Part shown: in pieces, positions 23,189 to 31,975 of the stretch
Layout of the letters: every line of letters begins with the position of its first letter
Position numbering within the stretch: position 1 is the stretch's first letter
Assembly: GCF_000739775.1 (NCBI RefSeq)
Contig: NZ_BBJH01000025.1
Coordinates: forward strand, 62,001-126,000
Origin: Paraburkholderia heleia NBRC 101817
Lineage (GTDB): Bacteria; Pseudomonadota; Gammaproteobacteria; Burkholderiales; Burkholderiaceae
Length of the DNA: 64,000 nucleotides
Direction: 5' to 3'
The notes under the pieces: model-generated
What the model saw: only the letters and a program-made list of their open reading frames with translations
Database searches by the model: none
Told to the model about the DNA's origin: nothing
Translations under genes and position numbers: made by a program

Positions 23189-24379
23189 ATGTCGATGCCT
23201 GAACCGGACTCTTCCGGGCACGCCTGGTGGGGTGTGCTCGTATTGGCGCTCTCGGCCTTCATCTTCAACACGACCGAATTCGTGCCCGTTGCGCTGCTGA
23301 GCGCCATTGGCGACAGCCTGCACATGAAGCCGACCGACGTCGGCCTCATGCTGACGATCTACGCGTGGACGGTGGCCGTGGCGTCGCTGCCCCTGATGCT
23401 GCTGACGCGCAACGTCGAACGCCGCACGCTGCTGACCTGGATATTCGCGCTCTTCGTCGCCAGCCATATCGTGACCGGCGTGGCGTGGAACTTTACGGTG
23501 CTGATGGTGGGCCGGATCGGCATTGCCTTCGCCCATGCCATCTTCTGGTCGATTTCCGTCTCTCTGGCGGTGAGGCTCGCGCCGCCCGGCAACAAGAGCC
23601 GGGCGCTCGCCATGCTCGGCATGGGCACCTCGATCGCCATGGTGGCGGGCATTCCGCTTGGGCGCGTGATTGGCGAGACGCTCGGCTGGCGGCAGACTTT
23701 CTTCGTCATTGCGGGCGCGGCGGCGTTTGCGCTGCTCATGCTGCGCGTGATGCTGCCCGTATTGCCGAGCCATCAGACGGGCTCGTTCAGCAGCGTGCCC
23801 GTGCTGTTCAGAAAGCCGATGCTGGCCTCGCTCTATCTGCTCACGATACTCGTCGTAACGGCGCACTTCACGTCGTACACGTATATCGAACCCTTCATTC
23901 ACACCGTGGGCCACGAAAGCAGTCAACGCATCACCTATATCCTGATCCTGTTCGGCAGTGCCGGCATCCCCGCGGCCGTATTCTTCAATCGTCTTTATCC
24001 GCGCGATCCGGCGCAGTTCCTGCAAGCGGCTGTGGTCGCCGTGTGCGTGTGCCTGCTCGTGCTGTTTCCCGCCGCGCTCTCCATCGTCACGTTGTCGGTT
24101 CACACGCTGGTGTGGGGCGGCGCGATCGTTTCCTTCGGACTGGCCATGCAGGCATGGGTGCTCAAGCTCGCGCCCGAAGCCGCGGACCTCGCGGTGTCGA
24201 TCTACTCCGGCCTCTATAACGTGGGGATCGGCGCGGGCGCGCTGCTTGGCAACCATATTGCCAACGGCTTCGGCGTGTCGTGGGTCGGCAGCTTTGGCGG
24301 CGTGGTGGGCGGCATTGGGGCTGGAGTGTGCTGGCTCGCGTTGCGCATGTATGCGCGGGCGCATACTGCAGGGCATTGA
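23189..24379 (+). CDS. sotB: Sugar efflux MFS transporter, SotB-like
   Basis: A 396-residue MFS protein with 12 membrane segments. The N-terminus FNTTEFVPVALLSAIGDSLHM and the loop MLGMGTSIAMVAGIPLGRVIGETLGWRQTFF match the SotB/YdeA group of arabinose/IPTG exporters in the drug:H+ antiporter-1 family. It probably expels sugars or similar solutes. The start at 23189 gives MSMPEPDSSGHAWW, with the first membrane helix beginning near residue 14; a second ATG lies two codons later. It is divergent from the chloroperoxidase-type gene and convergent with the two-component genes. Confidence 0.85.
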   Translation: MSMPEPDSSGHAWWGVLVLALSAFIFNTTEFVPVALLSAIGDSLHMKPTDVGLMLTIYAWTVAVASLPLMLLTRNVERRTLLTWIFALFVASHIVTGVAWNFTVLMVGRIGIAFAHAIFWSISVSLAVRLAPPGNKSRALAMLGMGTSIAMVAGIPLGRVIGETLGWRQTFFVIAGAAAFALLMLRVMLPVLPSHQTGSFSSVPVLFRKPMLASLYLLTILVVTAHFTSYTYIEPFIHTVGHESSQRITYILILFGSAGIPAAVFFNRLYPRDPAQFLQAAVVAVCVCLLVLFPAALSIVTLSVHTLVWGGAIVSFGLAMQAWVLKLAPEAADLAVSIYSGLYNVGIGAGALLGNHIANGFGVSWVGSFGGVVGGIGAGVCWLALRMYARAHTAGH

Positions 24380-24428
24380 TGGACCGCAGGATGCGCCGGA
24401 CTCGCGTTTCGGCCCTTTCGCGTAGCGT

Positions 24429-25856
24429 TCACATTGGCGTAGCGGGAGACGTTCCGGCTTCAGGGGAAGGAAACGTCAGCACCACGGCAAACCCGCCGCC
24501 GGCGGGAAACGCAAAGTTCACGCACCCGCCGTGCGCCTTCATCACCGCCTGCACGATGGCGAGCCCAAGGCCCGAGCCCGTCGTGCGCTCCGCGCCTTGC
24601 TGGCCGATGCGCTCGAACGGACGCAACGCGGCGTCCCAGTGTTCGCGCGCGATGCCTGGTCCGTTGTCGGTCACGGTTAGCGTGACGGCCTCCCGCGAGG
24701 CGTTCACGGTGACGACGATATCGTCCGCCTTGCCGTGCAGCAGCGCGTTGTGCAGCACGTTCGACAGCGCTTCCTGCAGGCTCACGGGGTCGCCCGCGAT
24801 CCAGGCTTGCGGCGCGCTGCTTTCGAACGCCACTTTCACGTCGCGTTCGTCGGCGAGCGGAATGGTGCGGCCGAGCACTTCTCTCGCGAGCTTCGCGAGT
24901 TCCACGCGCTGCAGCGGCACCACTTCGGTGCGATGGATCACCATCGCGTGATTGAGCAACTGGCCGGTGAGCCGGCCCACGTCCGAGCAGGTGGCCCGCA
25001 ACGCTTCGAGCCGAGCGGCGTGACGCACGGGATCGGACTCGGTGCTGAGCAACTCGATCTGCGCGTCGAGCCGCGCAATCGGCGTGCGCATCTGATGCGC
25101 GGCGTCGGCGATGAAACGCTGCATGGCCGTCATGCGTTCGGCGAGGCGCCCGATCAGCCCGTTGATGGCGCCGATCAGCGCATTGATTTCGCTCGGCGTG
25201 TCGTGCGCTACGGGCCGCAGGTCGGCCGGGTCGCGCGCGGCGATGATTCTCTCGATCTGCGCGAGCGGACGCAGGCCGCGCCGGATGGCAAGTCCGCTCG
25301 CGCCGATGGCGAGCACGCTCATCAGCAGAATGAGCGTCCAGACCTTGAAGCTCATGTCGTTCGTGAGCTGCTGGCGCGCGTGCGTGGTCTGCGCGACCGT
25401 GACGAGGGCCCAGCCGGGCGGCCGCGCGTCCGGCATGTAGCGCCCGATGGTCGCCGTGCGCACGCGCTCGCCCTGGTAGCGGGCGTTCGCGAATGTCGGA
25501 CCCTGGCGCGCGCGCATCGCGCTCGCCGTATTGGCCGGACCGGGAAGGTCGCCATAGCCCGCGACGACGAGGCCGCGCGCGTCGACCACCTTGTAGTAGA
25601 CGACGTCATACCGCGAGAGCGTGGAGAGCGCGGCCACCGGCGGATTGAGCGCGAGCACGCCGCCCTGCACATAGAGGTTTTCGGCGACCTGGATGGTTGC
25701 GCCCGCAAGCAGCTGATCGTAGGCGCGCTCGGACGCGACACCCGCGTAATAGCGCGCGATGCCTGCGAGCGCCGCCGCGCCCGACGCCACGACGAGCGCA
25801 ATGAAGAGCAGCGTGCGGCCGAGCAGCGTTTTCGGGAACCAGTCAAAGCGCGGCAA
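24429..25856 (-). CDS. Sensor histidine kinase, TctE type
   Basis: A 475-residue membrane kinase. TM1 is at about 12-35, a periplasmic sensor domain of the 2CSK/TctE kind at about 36-170, TM2 at about 172-190, then HAMP, a HisKA box with phosphoacceptor H254 (DAAHQMRTPIARLDAQ), an N-box (ALSNVLHNALLHG) and G-boxes (DNGPGIAREHW; TTGSGLGLAIVQAV). It phosphorylates the response regulator encoded immediately upstream; their genes overlap by 14 bases. TctE-type kinases sense organic acids, and a divergent binding-protein gene follows, which suggests the same here. Confidence 0.9.
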   Translation of the reverse strand: MPRFDWFPKTLLGRTLLFIALVVASGAAALAGIARYYAGVASERAYDQLLAGATIQVAENLYVQGGVLALNPPVAALSTLSRYDVVYYKVVDARGLVVAGYGDLPGPANTASAMRARQGPTFANARYQGERVRTATIGRYMPDARPPGWALVTVAQTTHARQQLTNDMSFKVWTLILLMSVLAIGASGLAIRRGLRPLAQIERIIAARDPADLRPVAHDTPSEINALIGAINGLIGRLAERMTAMQRFIADAAHQMRTPIARLDAQIELLSTESDPVRHAARLEALRATCSDVGRLTGQLLNHAMVIHRTEVVPLQRVELAKLAREVLGRTIPLADERDVKVAFESSAPQAWIAGDPVSLQEALSNVLHNALLHGKADDIVVTVNASREAVTLTVTDNGPGIAREHWDAALRPFERIGQQGAERTTGSGLGLAIVQAVMKAHGGCVNFAFPAGGGFAVVLTFPSPEAGTSPATPM

Positions 25857-26508
25857 TTTGATATCCCATGCCGCGCGCCGTGCGGATTTCGACTGAACTG
25901 CCCTGCAGCTTTTTGCGCACGCGCGTGACGTATTGTTCGACGGCGTTCGCGCTCGGCTCGTTGCCGTAGCTGAACAATTGATTCAGCAGTTCTTCCTTCG
26001 GGAAGATACGCTGGGGACGGCTGGCGAGGATTTCGAGCAGCGCGAATTCCTGGCGCGAGAGCGAAAGCGGTTTGCCGTCGAGTTCGGCGAGCCGGCTGCT
26101 GCGGTCGATGGCGAGACCGCCGAGCCTCACCACATCGTTCGCATGCCCGCTGTTGCGGCGCAGGAGCGCCTGCACGCGCGCTTCGAGTTCGCGGTAGTCG
26201 AACGGCTTGACGAGGTAGTCGTCGGCGCCGAGGCCGAGGCCGCTCACGCGGTCGTCGATGGCCGAGCGTGCGGTGAGGAGCAGCACCGGCGTGGTCGAGC
26301 CCGCCGCGCGCAGATGGCGCAGTATCTCGAAGCCGTCCATGGCGGGCAGCATCACGTCGAGCACGACCAGATCGAAGCGCTCCACGCCTAGCAGGCTGTT
26401 CGCCGTGGCGCCGTTCGCTTCGAGGTCCACCGCGTGACCGAGGCGCGTGAGGCGGCTGCGCACAGCCGCGCCGATTTCCGCGTCGTCCTCTACCACCAGA
26501 ATGCGCAT
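25843..26508 (-). CDS. OmpR-family response regulator, TctD type
   Basis: A 221-residue regulator with a receiver domain (acidic pocket VEDDAE near residue 7-11, phosphoacceptor D51 in DLVVLDVMLP, T in LLLTARSA, K in YLVKPFD) and a C-terminal OmpR-type winged helix (about 125-221, ending ARGMGYQIA). It is partner to the kinase whose start overlaps its end. It is divergent from the periplasmic-binding-protein gene. Two direct repeats spaced 11 bases apart in the shared promoter region (26575-26593) are good candidates for its binding site. Confidence 0.9.
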   Translation of the reverse strand: MRILVVEDDAEIGAAVRSRLTRLGHAVDLEANGATANSLLGVERFDLVVLDVMLPAMDGFEILRHLRAAGSTTPVLLLTARSAIDDRVSGLGLGADDYLVKPFDYRELEARVQALLRRNSGHANDVVRLGGLAIDRSSRLAELDGKPLSLSRQEFALLEILASRPQRIFPKEELLNQLFSYGNEPSANAVEQYVTRVRKKLQGSSVEIRTARGMGYQIAAL

Positions 26509-26574
26509 GGTGCGGTTCCTGCCAAAATCTTCATGGGTGCGATTGCGGGTTTTCCCCGAGGTTGACGCTGCGTG

Positions 26575-26593
26575 TTTCTCAGCATTTTCTCAG
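26575..26593. promoter_or_regulatory. Direct repeats, candidate response-regulator site
   Basis: TTTCTCAG at 26575-26582 and again at 26586-26593, start to start 11 bases. An 11-base direct repeat is the usual DNA target of OmpR/PhoB-family dimers. It sits midway between the divergent regulator (26508) and binding-protein (26668) start codons. Confidence 0.55.
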
Positions 26594-26667
26594 ACTCGCC
26601 CGGTAATCTCGCGAACCATGGAAGGTGCAGAGACGTGATTACGACACGAACCAACGGAGACGGCAAG

Positions 26668-27711
26668 ATGCGCGTGAAGTCGCCGCGGCCCTCGTCGCGG
26701 CGCCGCGCGCTCGTTGCGGCGGGCCTGGGCGCGGCCGCCCTTGCCGCGGCGCTCGCGCCTGCGTGGGTCCGGGCCACGCCGCGCACGGTGCGCATTTCGA
26801 AGGGCTATGGCCTGCTGTATCTGCCGCTGCTCGTGATGGAAAAGGCGCGGCTCTTCGAGCGCCATGCGGCCCGCCATGGGCTCGCGGACGTGAGCGTGGA
26901 GTGGGTGAGGCTCGATGGCGGCAATTCGGTCGACGACGCCATGATGGCCGGTACGCTCGACTTCGCCGCGGTGGGCGCGCCCGGCTTCATCGAACTGTGG
27001 GCGCGGGCGCGCGGCATACCGAACGTCGAGGTAATCGGCATCAGCGGTCTTTCGGCCACGGCGCTCTCGCTCAACACGAACCGGCCGGAGATTGCGACGC
27101 TGCGCGATTTCACGAGCGCCGACAGGATTGCGGTGCCGGGCATTCGCACCTCGCTTTCGGCCGTGGTGCTGCAGATGGTGGCGAGCAAGCTGCTCGGAGC
27201 GCAGCACTTCGCGCAGCTCGATTCGATCACCGTCGGCCTGCCGCATCCACAGGCCATGCAGTCGCTGATACGGCGCGAGGGCGGCATCACCGCGCATTTC
27301 GCCTCGCCGCCATTTTCGACGCTCGAATTGCAGCAGCCGGGCATTCACCGCGTGGTCAATTCGGTCGACGTGCTCGGGCCGCTCACGCTCGACGTGGTGT
27401 TCGCACCCAGGCGCCTCGTCGACACCGAGCCGGCGCTGGCAAAAGCGTTTCTCCTCGCGCTCGACGAGGCGAACCGGATGATCGCTCGGGACAAAGCGGC
27501 CGCGGCGCAGATCTATGTCGATTCGTCGGGCTTCGGCGTGTCGCGCGAGCACGTGGTGCAGACGCTCCGCGCGCCGGAGTCGCGCTTTTCGGTCCGGCCC
27601 GAGCAGCTGATGGAGTACGTGGACTTTCTGTACATGGTGGGCACGATCAAGGCGAAGCCGCGCACGTGGAACGACATGTTCGTGGCGATGCTCGGCGATT
27701 TCCGTCCATAG
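26668..27711 (+). CDS. Periplasmic substrate-binding protein, NMT1/THI5-like (nitrate/sulfonate type)
   Basis: A 347-residue exported solute-binding protein. The N-terminus has SRRRALVAAGLGAAALAAAL, a signal peptide with a Tat-like twin arginine. The mature domain starts RTVRISKGYGLLYLPLLVMEKARLFERHA and contains GGNSVDDAMMAGTLDFAAVG and GPLTLDVVFAPRR, as in ABC-type nitrate/taurine/pyrimidine-precursor binding proteins. ATG 26668 is chosen because GGAGA lies 8 bases upstream and it starts the signal peptide. No ABC permease or ATPase is nearby; an MFS gene follows after 55 bases. It may act as an accessory to the two-component sensor rather than in ABC uptake. Confidence 0.82.
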   Translation: MRVKSPRPSSRRRALVAAGLGAAALAAALAPAWVRATPRTVRISKGYGLLYLPLLVMEKARLFERHAARHGLADVSVEWVRLDGGNSVDDAMMAGTLDFAAVGAPGFIELWARARGIPNVEVIGISGLSATALSLNTNRPEIATLRDFTSADRIAVPGIRTSLSAVVLQMVASKLLGAQHFAQLDSITVGLPHPQAMQSLIRREGGITAHFASPPFSTLELQQPGIHRVVNSVDVLGPLTLDVVFAPRRLVDTEPALAKAFLLALDEANRMIARDKAAAAQIYVDSSGFGVSREHVVQTLRAPESRFSVRPEQLMEYVDFLYMVGTIKAKPRTWNDMFVAMLGDFRP

Positions 27712-27766
27712 CGCGTGCAGGAAGGCGCGTGCAAGGACAACATACAAATAAACGTAGGAGAACCTG

Positions 27767-29077
27767 GTGAATACAAACGCAACCGTCGATCAACGGTCCG
27801 CTGAAGAGCGGATTGTCATGGCGAAGATCGCGCGCCGCCTCATGCCGATCCTCGTCGTGATGTTTCTGATCTCGTTCATCGATCGGCAGAACGTCGGCTT
27901 CGCGAAGCTGCAGATGGTGCACAGCCTCAACATGACCGAAACGGCGTTCGGCCTGGCTTCCTCGCTGTTCTTCATCGGCTATCTGCTGTTCGAAGTGCCT
28001 AGCACGCTCGCGCTGCATCGCTTCGGCGCGCGCGTGTGGCTCGCGCGCATCATGCTTACCTGGGGCGTGATTACGGTGCTGATGGGCTTCACCACGTCGA
28101 TGCAGGTGTTCTGCGGCCTGCGCCTCGCGCTGGGCGTGGCCGAAGCCGGCTTCTATCCGGGCGTGATCTACTACCTCACGCTGTGGTTTCCGCAAAGCTA
28201 CCGCGCGCGCGTGCTCGGCATCTTCACGCTGGGCAGCGCGCTCGCGAACATGCTGGGTTCGCTCGTGGGCGGCTGGCTGCTGAGCCTCAATGGCGTATGG
28301 GGCCTCGCCGGCTGGCAGTGGGTGTTCATCGCCACGGGCCTGCCCGCCGTGCTGGTCGGCATCGCCGTGTTCAGGCTGCTGCCGGCGTCGTACCAGGAAG
28401 CGCGCTTTCTGAACCCGAGCGAAAAGCAGATCGTGGCCGCCGCGCACGAGCGCGAGAAGCCCGAGCACGCCGAACACGCGCAGCCCTGGAAGGCGCTGCT
28501 CGATCCGCGCGTGATGCTGTTCGCGGCGACCTATATGCTGATGTCGACGTCGCTCTACGGCGTGACCTACTGGCTGCCCACGCTCGTCAAGTCGTTTGGC
28601 GTGTCCAGCAGCGTGAACGGGCTGCTGAGCATGCTGCCGTGGGCGCTGGCGGTGTTGCTGCTGCTGTGGCTGCCTTCGAAGCTGCGCCAAGCGAAAAGTA
28701 TTCTGCGCGCGATGGCCATCGTCGCGGCGCTCGGCACGCTGGGTTTCCTGCTGAGTCTGCTGCTGCCTTCCACGCCGCTGCGTTTTGTTGCGCTCGTGTT
28801 CGGCGGCGCGTGCATCCCGCTGCTTTACCCGTGCTTCTGGTCGATGCCGCCGCGCTACTTCACCGGCGCGCGGGCGGCGGCGAGCGTCGCGGCGATCAAC
28901 TCGATCGGCAATCTCGGCGGCTTCTTCGGCCAGAACCTCATGCCGCTCGCGGGCAAGCTTACGGGCACCGCGTTCGGGCCGATGATCGTGCCGATCGTGT
29001 GTCTCGCGGTGCTCGGTCTCGGCGTGGTAGTGGCGTGGGGACGTTCCGGGCGCGTTATGGAGGGCGTGCCGGCCTGA
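27767..29077 (+). CDS. MFS transporter, anion:cation symporter (ACS) family
   Basis: A 436-residue, 12-helix MFS protein. The N-terminal RLMPILVVMFLISFIDRQNVGFA, the loop GFASSLFFIGYLLFE-type segment (here LASSLFFIGYLLFEVPS) and GVAEAGFYPGVIYYLTLWFP are marks of the ACS family, which takes up organic anions such as phthalate, galactonate or tartrate. GTG at 27767 has GGAG 6 bases upstream. It follows the orphan binding-protein gene by 55 bases and is probably cotranscribed with it, under the divergent TctDE-type system. The substrate is unknown; an organic acid is likely. Confidence 0.87.
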   Translation: MNTNATVDQRSAEERIVMAKIARRLMPILVVMFLISFIDRQNVGFAKLQMVHSLNMTETAFGLASSLFFIGYLLFEVPSTLALHRFGARVWLARIMLTWGVITVLMGFTTSMQVFCGLRLALGVAEAGFYPGVIYYLTLWFPQSYRARVLGIFTLGSALANMLGSLVGGWLLSLNGVWGLAGWQWVFIATGLPAVLVGIAVFRLLPASYQEARFLNPSEKQIVAAAHEREKPEHAEHAQPWKALLDPRVMLFAATYMLMSTSLYGVTYWLPTLVKSFGVSSSVNGLLSMLPWALAVLLLLWLPSKLRQAKSILRAMAIVAALGTLGFLLSLLLPSTPLRFVALVFGGACIPLLYPCFWSMPPRYFTGARAAASVAAINSIGNLGGFFGQNLMPLAGKLTGTAFGPMIVPIVCLAVLGLGVVVAWGRSGRVMEGVPA

Positions 29078-29177
29078 GGCTGGGTTTACGCAATCGGGCA
29101 GTCATCCTCGGACTTTTCGCTGGAACTTTTGGTGGCCCGCACACGATTCCTGTCCTGCGCTCCATAGTGTCATGGCG

Positions 29178-30275
29178 CTAGTCACTCCCTCCATAGCCAA
29201 GCATTGCGGGATTGGAATTCTTGAAGATCAAGTAGAAGGGACGCTGAAGCGGATTACCAGCCGGCGCCACAACGTCACAGACTTTTGTCTTGACGTTGCA
29301 GCGGCGCAGTTCCCCTGCTGTCGTTGCGTCTCCACCCATAATCGGGATGTACAGCCTGTTCCCGGGCCCGAAGATGATCGCCTGCGCATAGGCTCGCGGT
29401 GCGGGCGGTGTGGACAGCACGAGTTCATCGAGAAGAGCGCCGGTTTTGCCGTCAAGTTTCAGAACCTTGTCGCTGTCGCTGGCCGTCGCGCGGAAGCCCG
29501 TAACCCAAAGATTGCCTTCCTTGTCAAAGACCAGTCCTTCTGGACGGTGCAAGTCAGGAATGGATTGATTGGATGCGAACACATCAACGAAAGTTTTCGT
29601 AGTTGCATTGAATCGCAAAACGTAGCCGACAAGTGTATTCGGGCTGTCCGAGTAGGGGCATCCAAATACGGAAACGTACAGAAGACCGTCTGGTCCGAAC
29701 ACCAGGCCACGTGGGAAAAACCCGCCAGTAAATTTGGACCGGTCGAGATTGCCGAGAAATGCTCCTGCATCGTTGTATAGCTTGATGGCACCCTGGCTCG
29801 AGCAATCGCTACCGACATCGGCGACATAGAAGACGTTGTCCGGCCCTCCACGCACGATGCCGCGAGGCGCGTAAGGGGCGTTGATGTCACTTGCTGAGAC
29901 GAGTTTTCCAAGAAACATTCCGGTTTTTCCGTCGAACCGGAAAATCTCACCAGAAAGCGGAAGGTTCACGTTCTGGTTGACGACCACGAGTTCGCCGTCC
30001 GTATAAATCATGCCGGCGGGTCCGGTAAGCCCTGCGCTTCCTGACGTCACAAAGGCGCCACGGTATGCGCCACTCGAACCATTGAACGCCTGGATGGTGT
30101 TGTTGCCGGCATCTCCGATAAATAACTCTTGGGCGCGCGCGGACAGGTTGACCGAAATCGCCGCCACGCCGAACAGTATTGAAACCAGGATAGAGCGAAA
30201 GTGGTGGAGAGATATTGGCGAGGGCTTTCGGCAAGGCAAGCTCCAACGCGTGAAGATGGAAGTTGGCGTAACCAT
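29178..30275 (-). CDS. Secreted NHL/beta-propeller protein of unknown function
   Basis: A 365-residue exported protein. A long N-terminus (about 50 residues) ends in a hydrophobic stretch SILFGVAAISVNLSARA, a signal peptide. The rest is a repeated pattern of GPAG-, PRGI-, PRGLVFGPDGLLYVS-, PEGLVFDKEGNLWVTG- type strands spaced about 45 residues, as in NHL/SMP-30-like propellers. Active-site residues for a lactonase are not evident. GGAGAAG before 30275 supports the start. The gene is visibly lower in GC than its neighbours, with many A/T third positions, which suggests recent transfer. It has no obvious partner genes. Confidence 0.75.
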   Translation of the reverse strand: MVTPTSIFTRWSLPCRKPSPISLHHFRSILVSILFGVAAISVNLSARAQELFIGDAGNNTIQAFNGSSGAYRGAFVTSGSAGLTGPAGMIYTDGELVVVNQNVNLPLSGEIFRFDGKTGMFLGKLVSASDINAPYAPRGIVRGGPDNVFYVADVGSDCSSQGAIKLYNDAGAFLGNLDRSKFTGGFFPRGLVFGPDGLLYVSVFGCPYSDSPNTLVGYVLRFNATTKTFVDVFASNQSIPDLHRPEGLVFDKEGNLWVTGFRATASDSDKVLKLDGKTGALLDELVLSTPPAPRAYAQAIIFGPGNRLYIPIMGGDATTAGELRRCNVKTKVCDVVAPAGNPLQRPFYLIFKNSNPAMLGYGGSD

Positions 30276-30866
30276 GTGACTTCTCCGTTTTCAAGTTTTA
30301 CTGAGAATCTACGTGGTGCTGCGTACGCGCGTACCGTAAGTGCGGTACGGCCTAAGCGAAGAGACCGGACGACAGATAGGCTGCAGCTCGCCGATGGATG
30401 CGGGCGGCTGTTCAGGTAGACGCTGAAATCAGTGTGTTTCTTATTATTAAGCCGATTCGTGGTCGGTGGCGTGGCGAGCCACCGCGTGAAGCAGGCCAGG
30501 TTATCGTTTTGCCAGAATCAATTGATGTATGGGTACCGGCGAGAGGGTTTCCGGCTACCGCAAAGGAGGGGCGGCAGTCATCGCCGCCGCACGTCAACTA
30601 TATTGTGCCGGGTTGCGATTTGCCTCCATCAAATGATGGAGAGCGGATACGAATGCGCTTTTAAAGGCACCACGTCTACCGCTTGCATCTTCGAAGCGTG
30701 CGCAACGTTGTAGGTCTGTTCGGTTCCCGCCATGCGTGGCACTTGAAGAAGATCTCTCCACGAACATGGAAACGCCCCAGTCAAAGACCGGGGCGTGCGA
30801 TCCGTTAGCCGCGGCTTAGTGCCTCTTTAACAGAACGGCTAAAGGCCCACCTGCTTTGGAGGCTGA
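30276..30866. other. Lower-GC intergenic stretch without a recognised gene
   Basis: About 590 bases with mixed base composition between the propeller gene and the glycine-zipper gene. I find no credible coding region. A GC-rich stem-loop at 30772 (7-bp stem ACGCCCC/GGGGCGT plus an inner GTC/GAC) is the only clear structure, and it has no T-run. Confidence 0.5.
30772..30796. terminator. Stem-loop, possible terminator of the glycine-zipper gene
   Basis: ACGCCCC (30772-30778) pairs with GGGGCGT (30790-30796), with an inner GTC-AAA-GAC. It lies about 70 bases beyond the stop of the minus-strand gene at 30867. It lacks a T-run, so termination is uncertain. Confidence 0.35.
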
Positions 30867-31565
30867 TTACGACGCGCTCAGGGAGTCTCCCGATACATGA
30901 ACACGCTCGCCGACCTGGACCGGTGGCTGTGACGAATAGTTGAAGTTTCGGTAGCTACCGTCCTGCATCCTGACCTGCACCTGGTAACTTGTCGCCTTGC
31001 GTACAGCATGCTCAATGCCGTTGCCCGCAAGGCCACCACCAACGGCGCCGGCAATCGTCGCCAGAACGCGACCGCGTCCGCCGCCGACCTGATTTCCCAA
31101 CAGCCCACCTGCGACTGCCCCGCCTACGGCCCCGAGACCCGTTGTCGGCTCGGCTTCCTGGACCGTATTGACGGCAACGACTTCGCCGGCGTTCGGGTCA
31201 ACGGCGACTTGTCCTGGAGCGGGTTGTGCCGACGATTGATATGCGTAGCCGCTGTTCGCATACCTTGGGGGCTGCTCGGCAGACACGCTATGGTGATGAC
31301 GGACGCGCGGCTGGGCGGGTGCTTCCTCCCGCGTCGCGCGCTGCTCCGCGTTCGGTTGCGGCGAGGCGACCGGAGCACTGGAGATTTGTGCGGCGACTGG
31401 TGCAGCTTGCGTCGGGGGAGCTGTCACGGCTCGGGACGTCGGAAGAATGCCTGTCATTGCCGCGATGCCCGTAGCGCTCGCGAGGATGACCGCTACGGCT
31501 GCGCCCGCCACCAGAGGGTGAATGCGACTACGCGGGGATGAACTGGAAGTCAGGTTGGTGCTCAT
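30867..31565 (-). CDS. Glycine-zipper 2TM domain envelope protein
   Basis: A 232-residue protein with an N-terminal membrane anchor or signal (VAGAAVAVILASATGIAAM, residues about 19-37). A long Pro/Ala/Gln-rich linker with a histidine run follows (about 45-130), then a glycine-zipper segment (GLGAVGGAVAGGLLGNQVGGG ... AGAVGGGLAGNGIEH, about 142-185) and a C-terminal beta part (YQVQVRMQDGSYRNFNYSSQPPVQVGERVHV). This is the SlyB/17-kDa-antigen layout. Such proteins sit in the outer membrane or periplasm and help envelope integrity. GGAGCG before 31565 supports the start. It is monocistronic. Confidence 0.82.
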   Translation of the reverse strand: MSTNLTSSSSPRSRIHPLVAGAAVAVILASATGIAAMTGILPTSRAVTAPPTQAAPVAAQISSAPVASPQPNAEQRATREEAPAQPRVRHHHSVSAEQPPRYANSGYAYQSSAQPAPGQVAVDPNAGEVVAVNTVQEAEPTTGLGAVGGAVAGGLLGNQVGGGRGRVLATIAGAVGGGLAGNGIEHAVRKATSYQVQVRMQDGSYRNFNYSSQPPVQVGERVHVSGDSLSAS

Positions 31566-31975
31566 GTCGCGCTCCGTTGATGTGTGTCAGCAAGAACGCC
31601 GCAATCGGCATAGCGGTGCACCAGAGGATTGTGAGTTTTGTAAGCAGTTGTAGTGCGCTACGGAGACGCGAAGGGAAAGGGTCTTCGAGGAGGGACCGTT
31701 AAAGAGTCAAGGACGCCGCGGGTCAGACTGAGTATTAAGGTTGCGTTCCGGCGCCGGAACGTTGGTTTACGTTCAACGTGGAAGCGTGAATGCATTCCAA
31801 TGGCGCTAGTTGAATGTGCGGTACCGAACGGTTTCCGGTTATTCAGCCGATTCAAATAGCCGAGCCTGCAGCAGGCGTGAAAACCTGCCTCTGCCTCTTG
31901 TGGTTCCTCACGGGCCGAGGACCACGTCGGCTCTCAAGCACGCTTGTTCGGTCCTGCAACGACCCAGGAGGTTTT
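31566..31975. other. Intergenic region between divergent orphan genes
   Basis: About 410 bases. It contains a perfect 18-bp palindrome (31744-31761), listed separately. An open frame runs in from upstream of the gene at 31976, but it lacks a start signal and coding character. No RNA gene is recognised. Confidence 0.5.
31744..31761. promoter_or_regulatory. Perfect 18-bp palindrome
   Basis: CGTTCCGGC followed directly by its reverse complement GCCGGAACG. It lies in the gap between divergent genes, 182 bases from one start and 214 from the other. Candidate operator; owner unknown. Confidence 0.5.
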
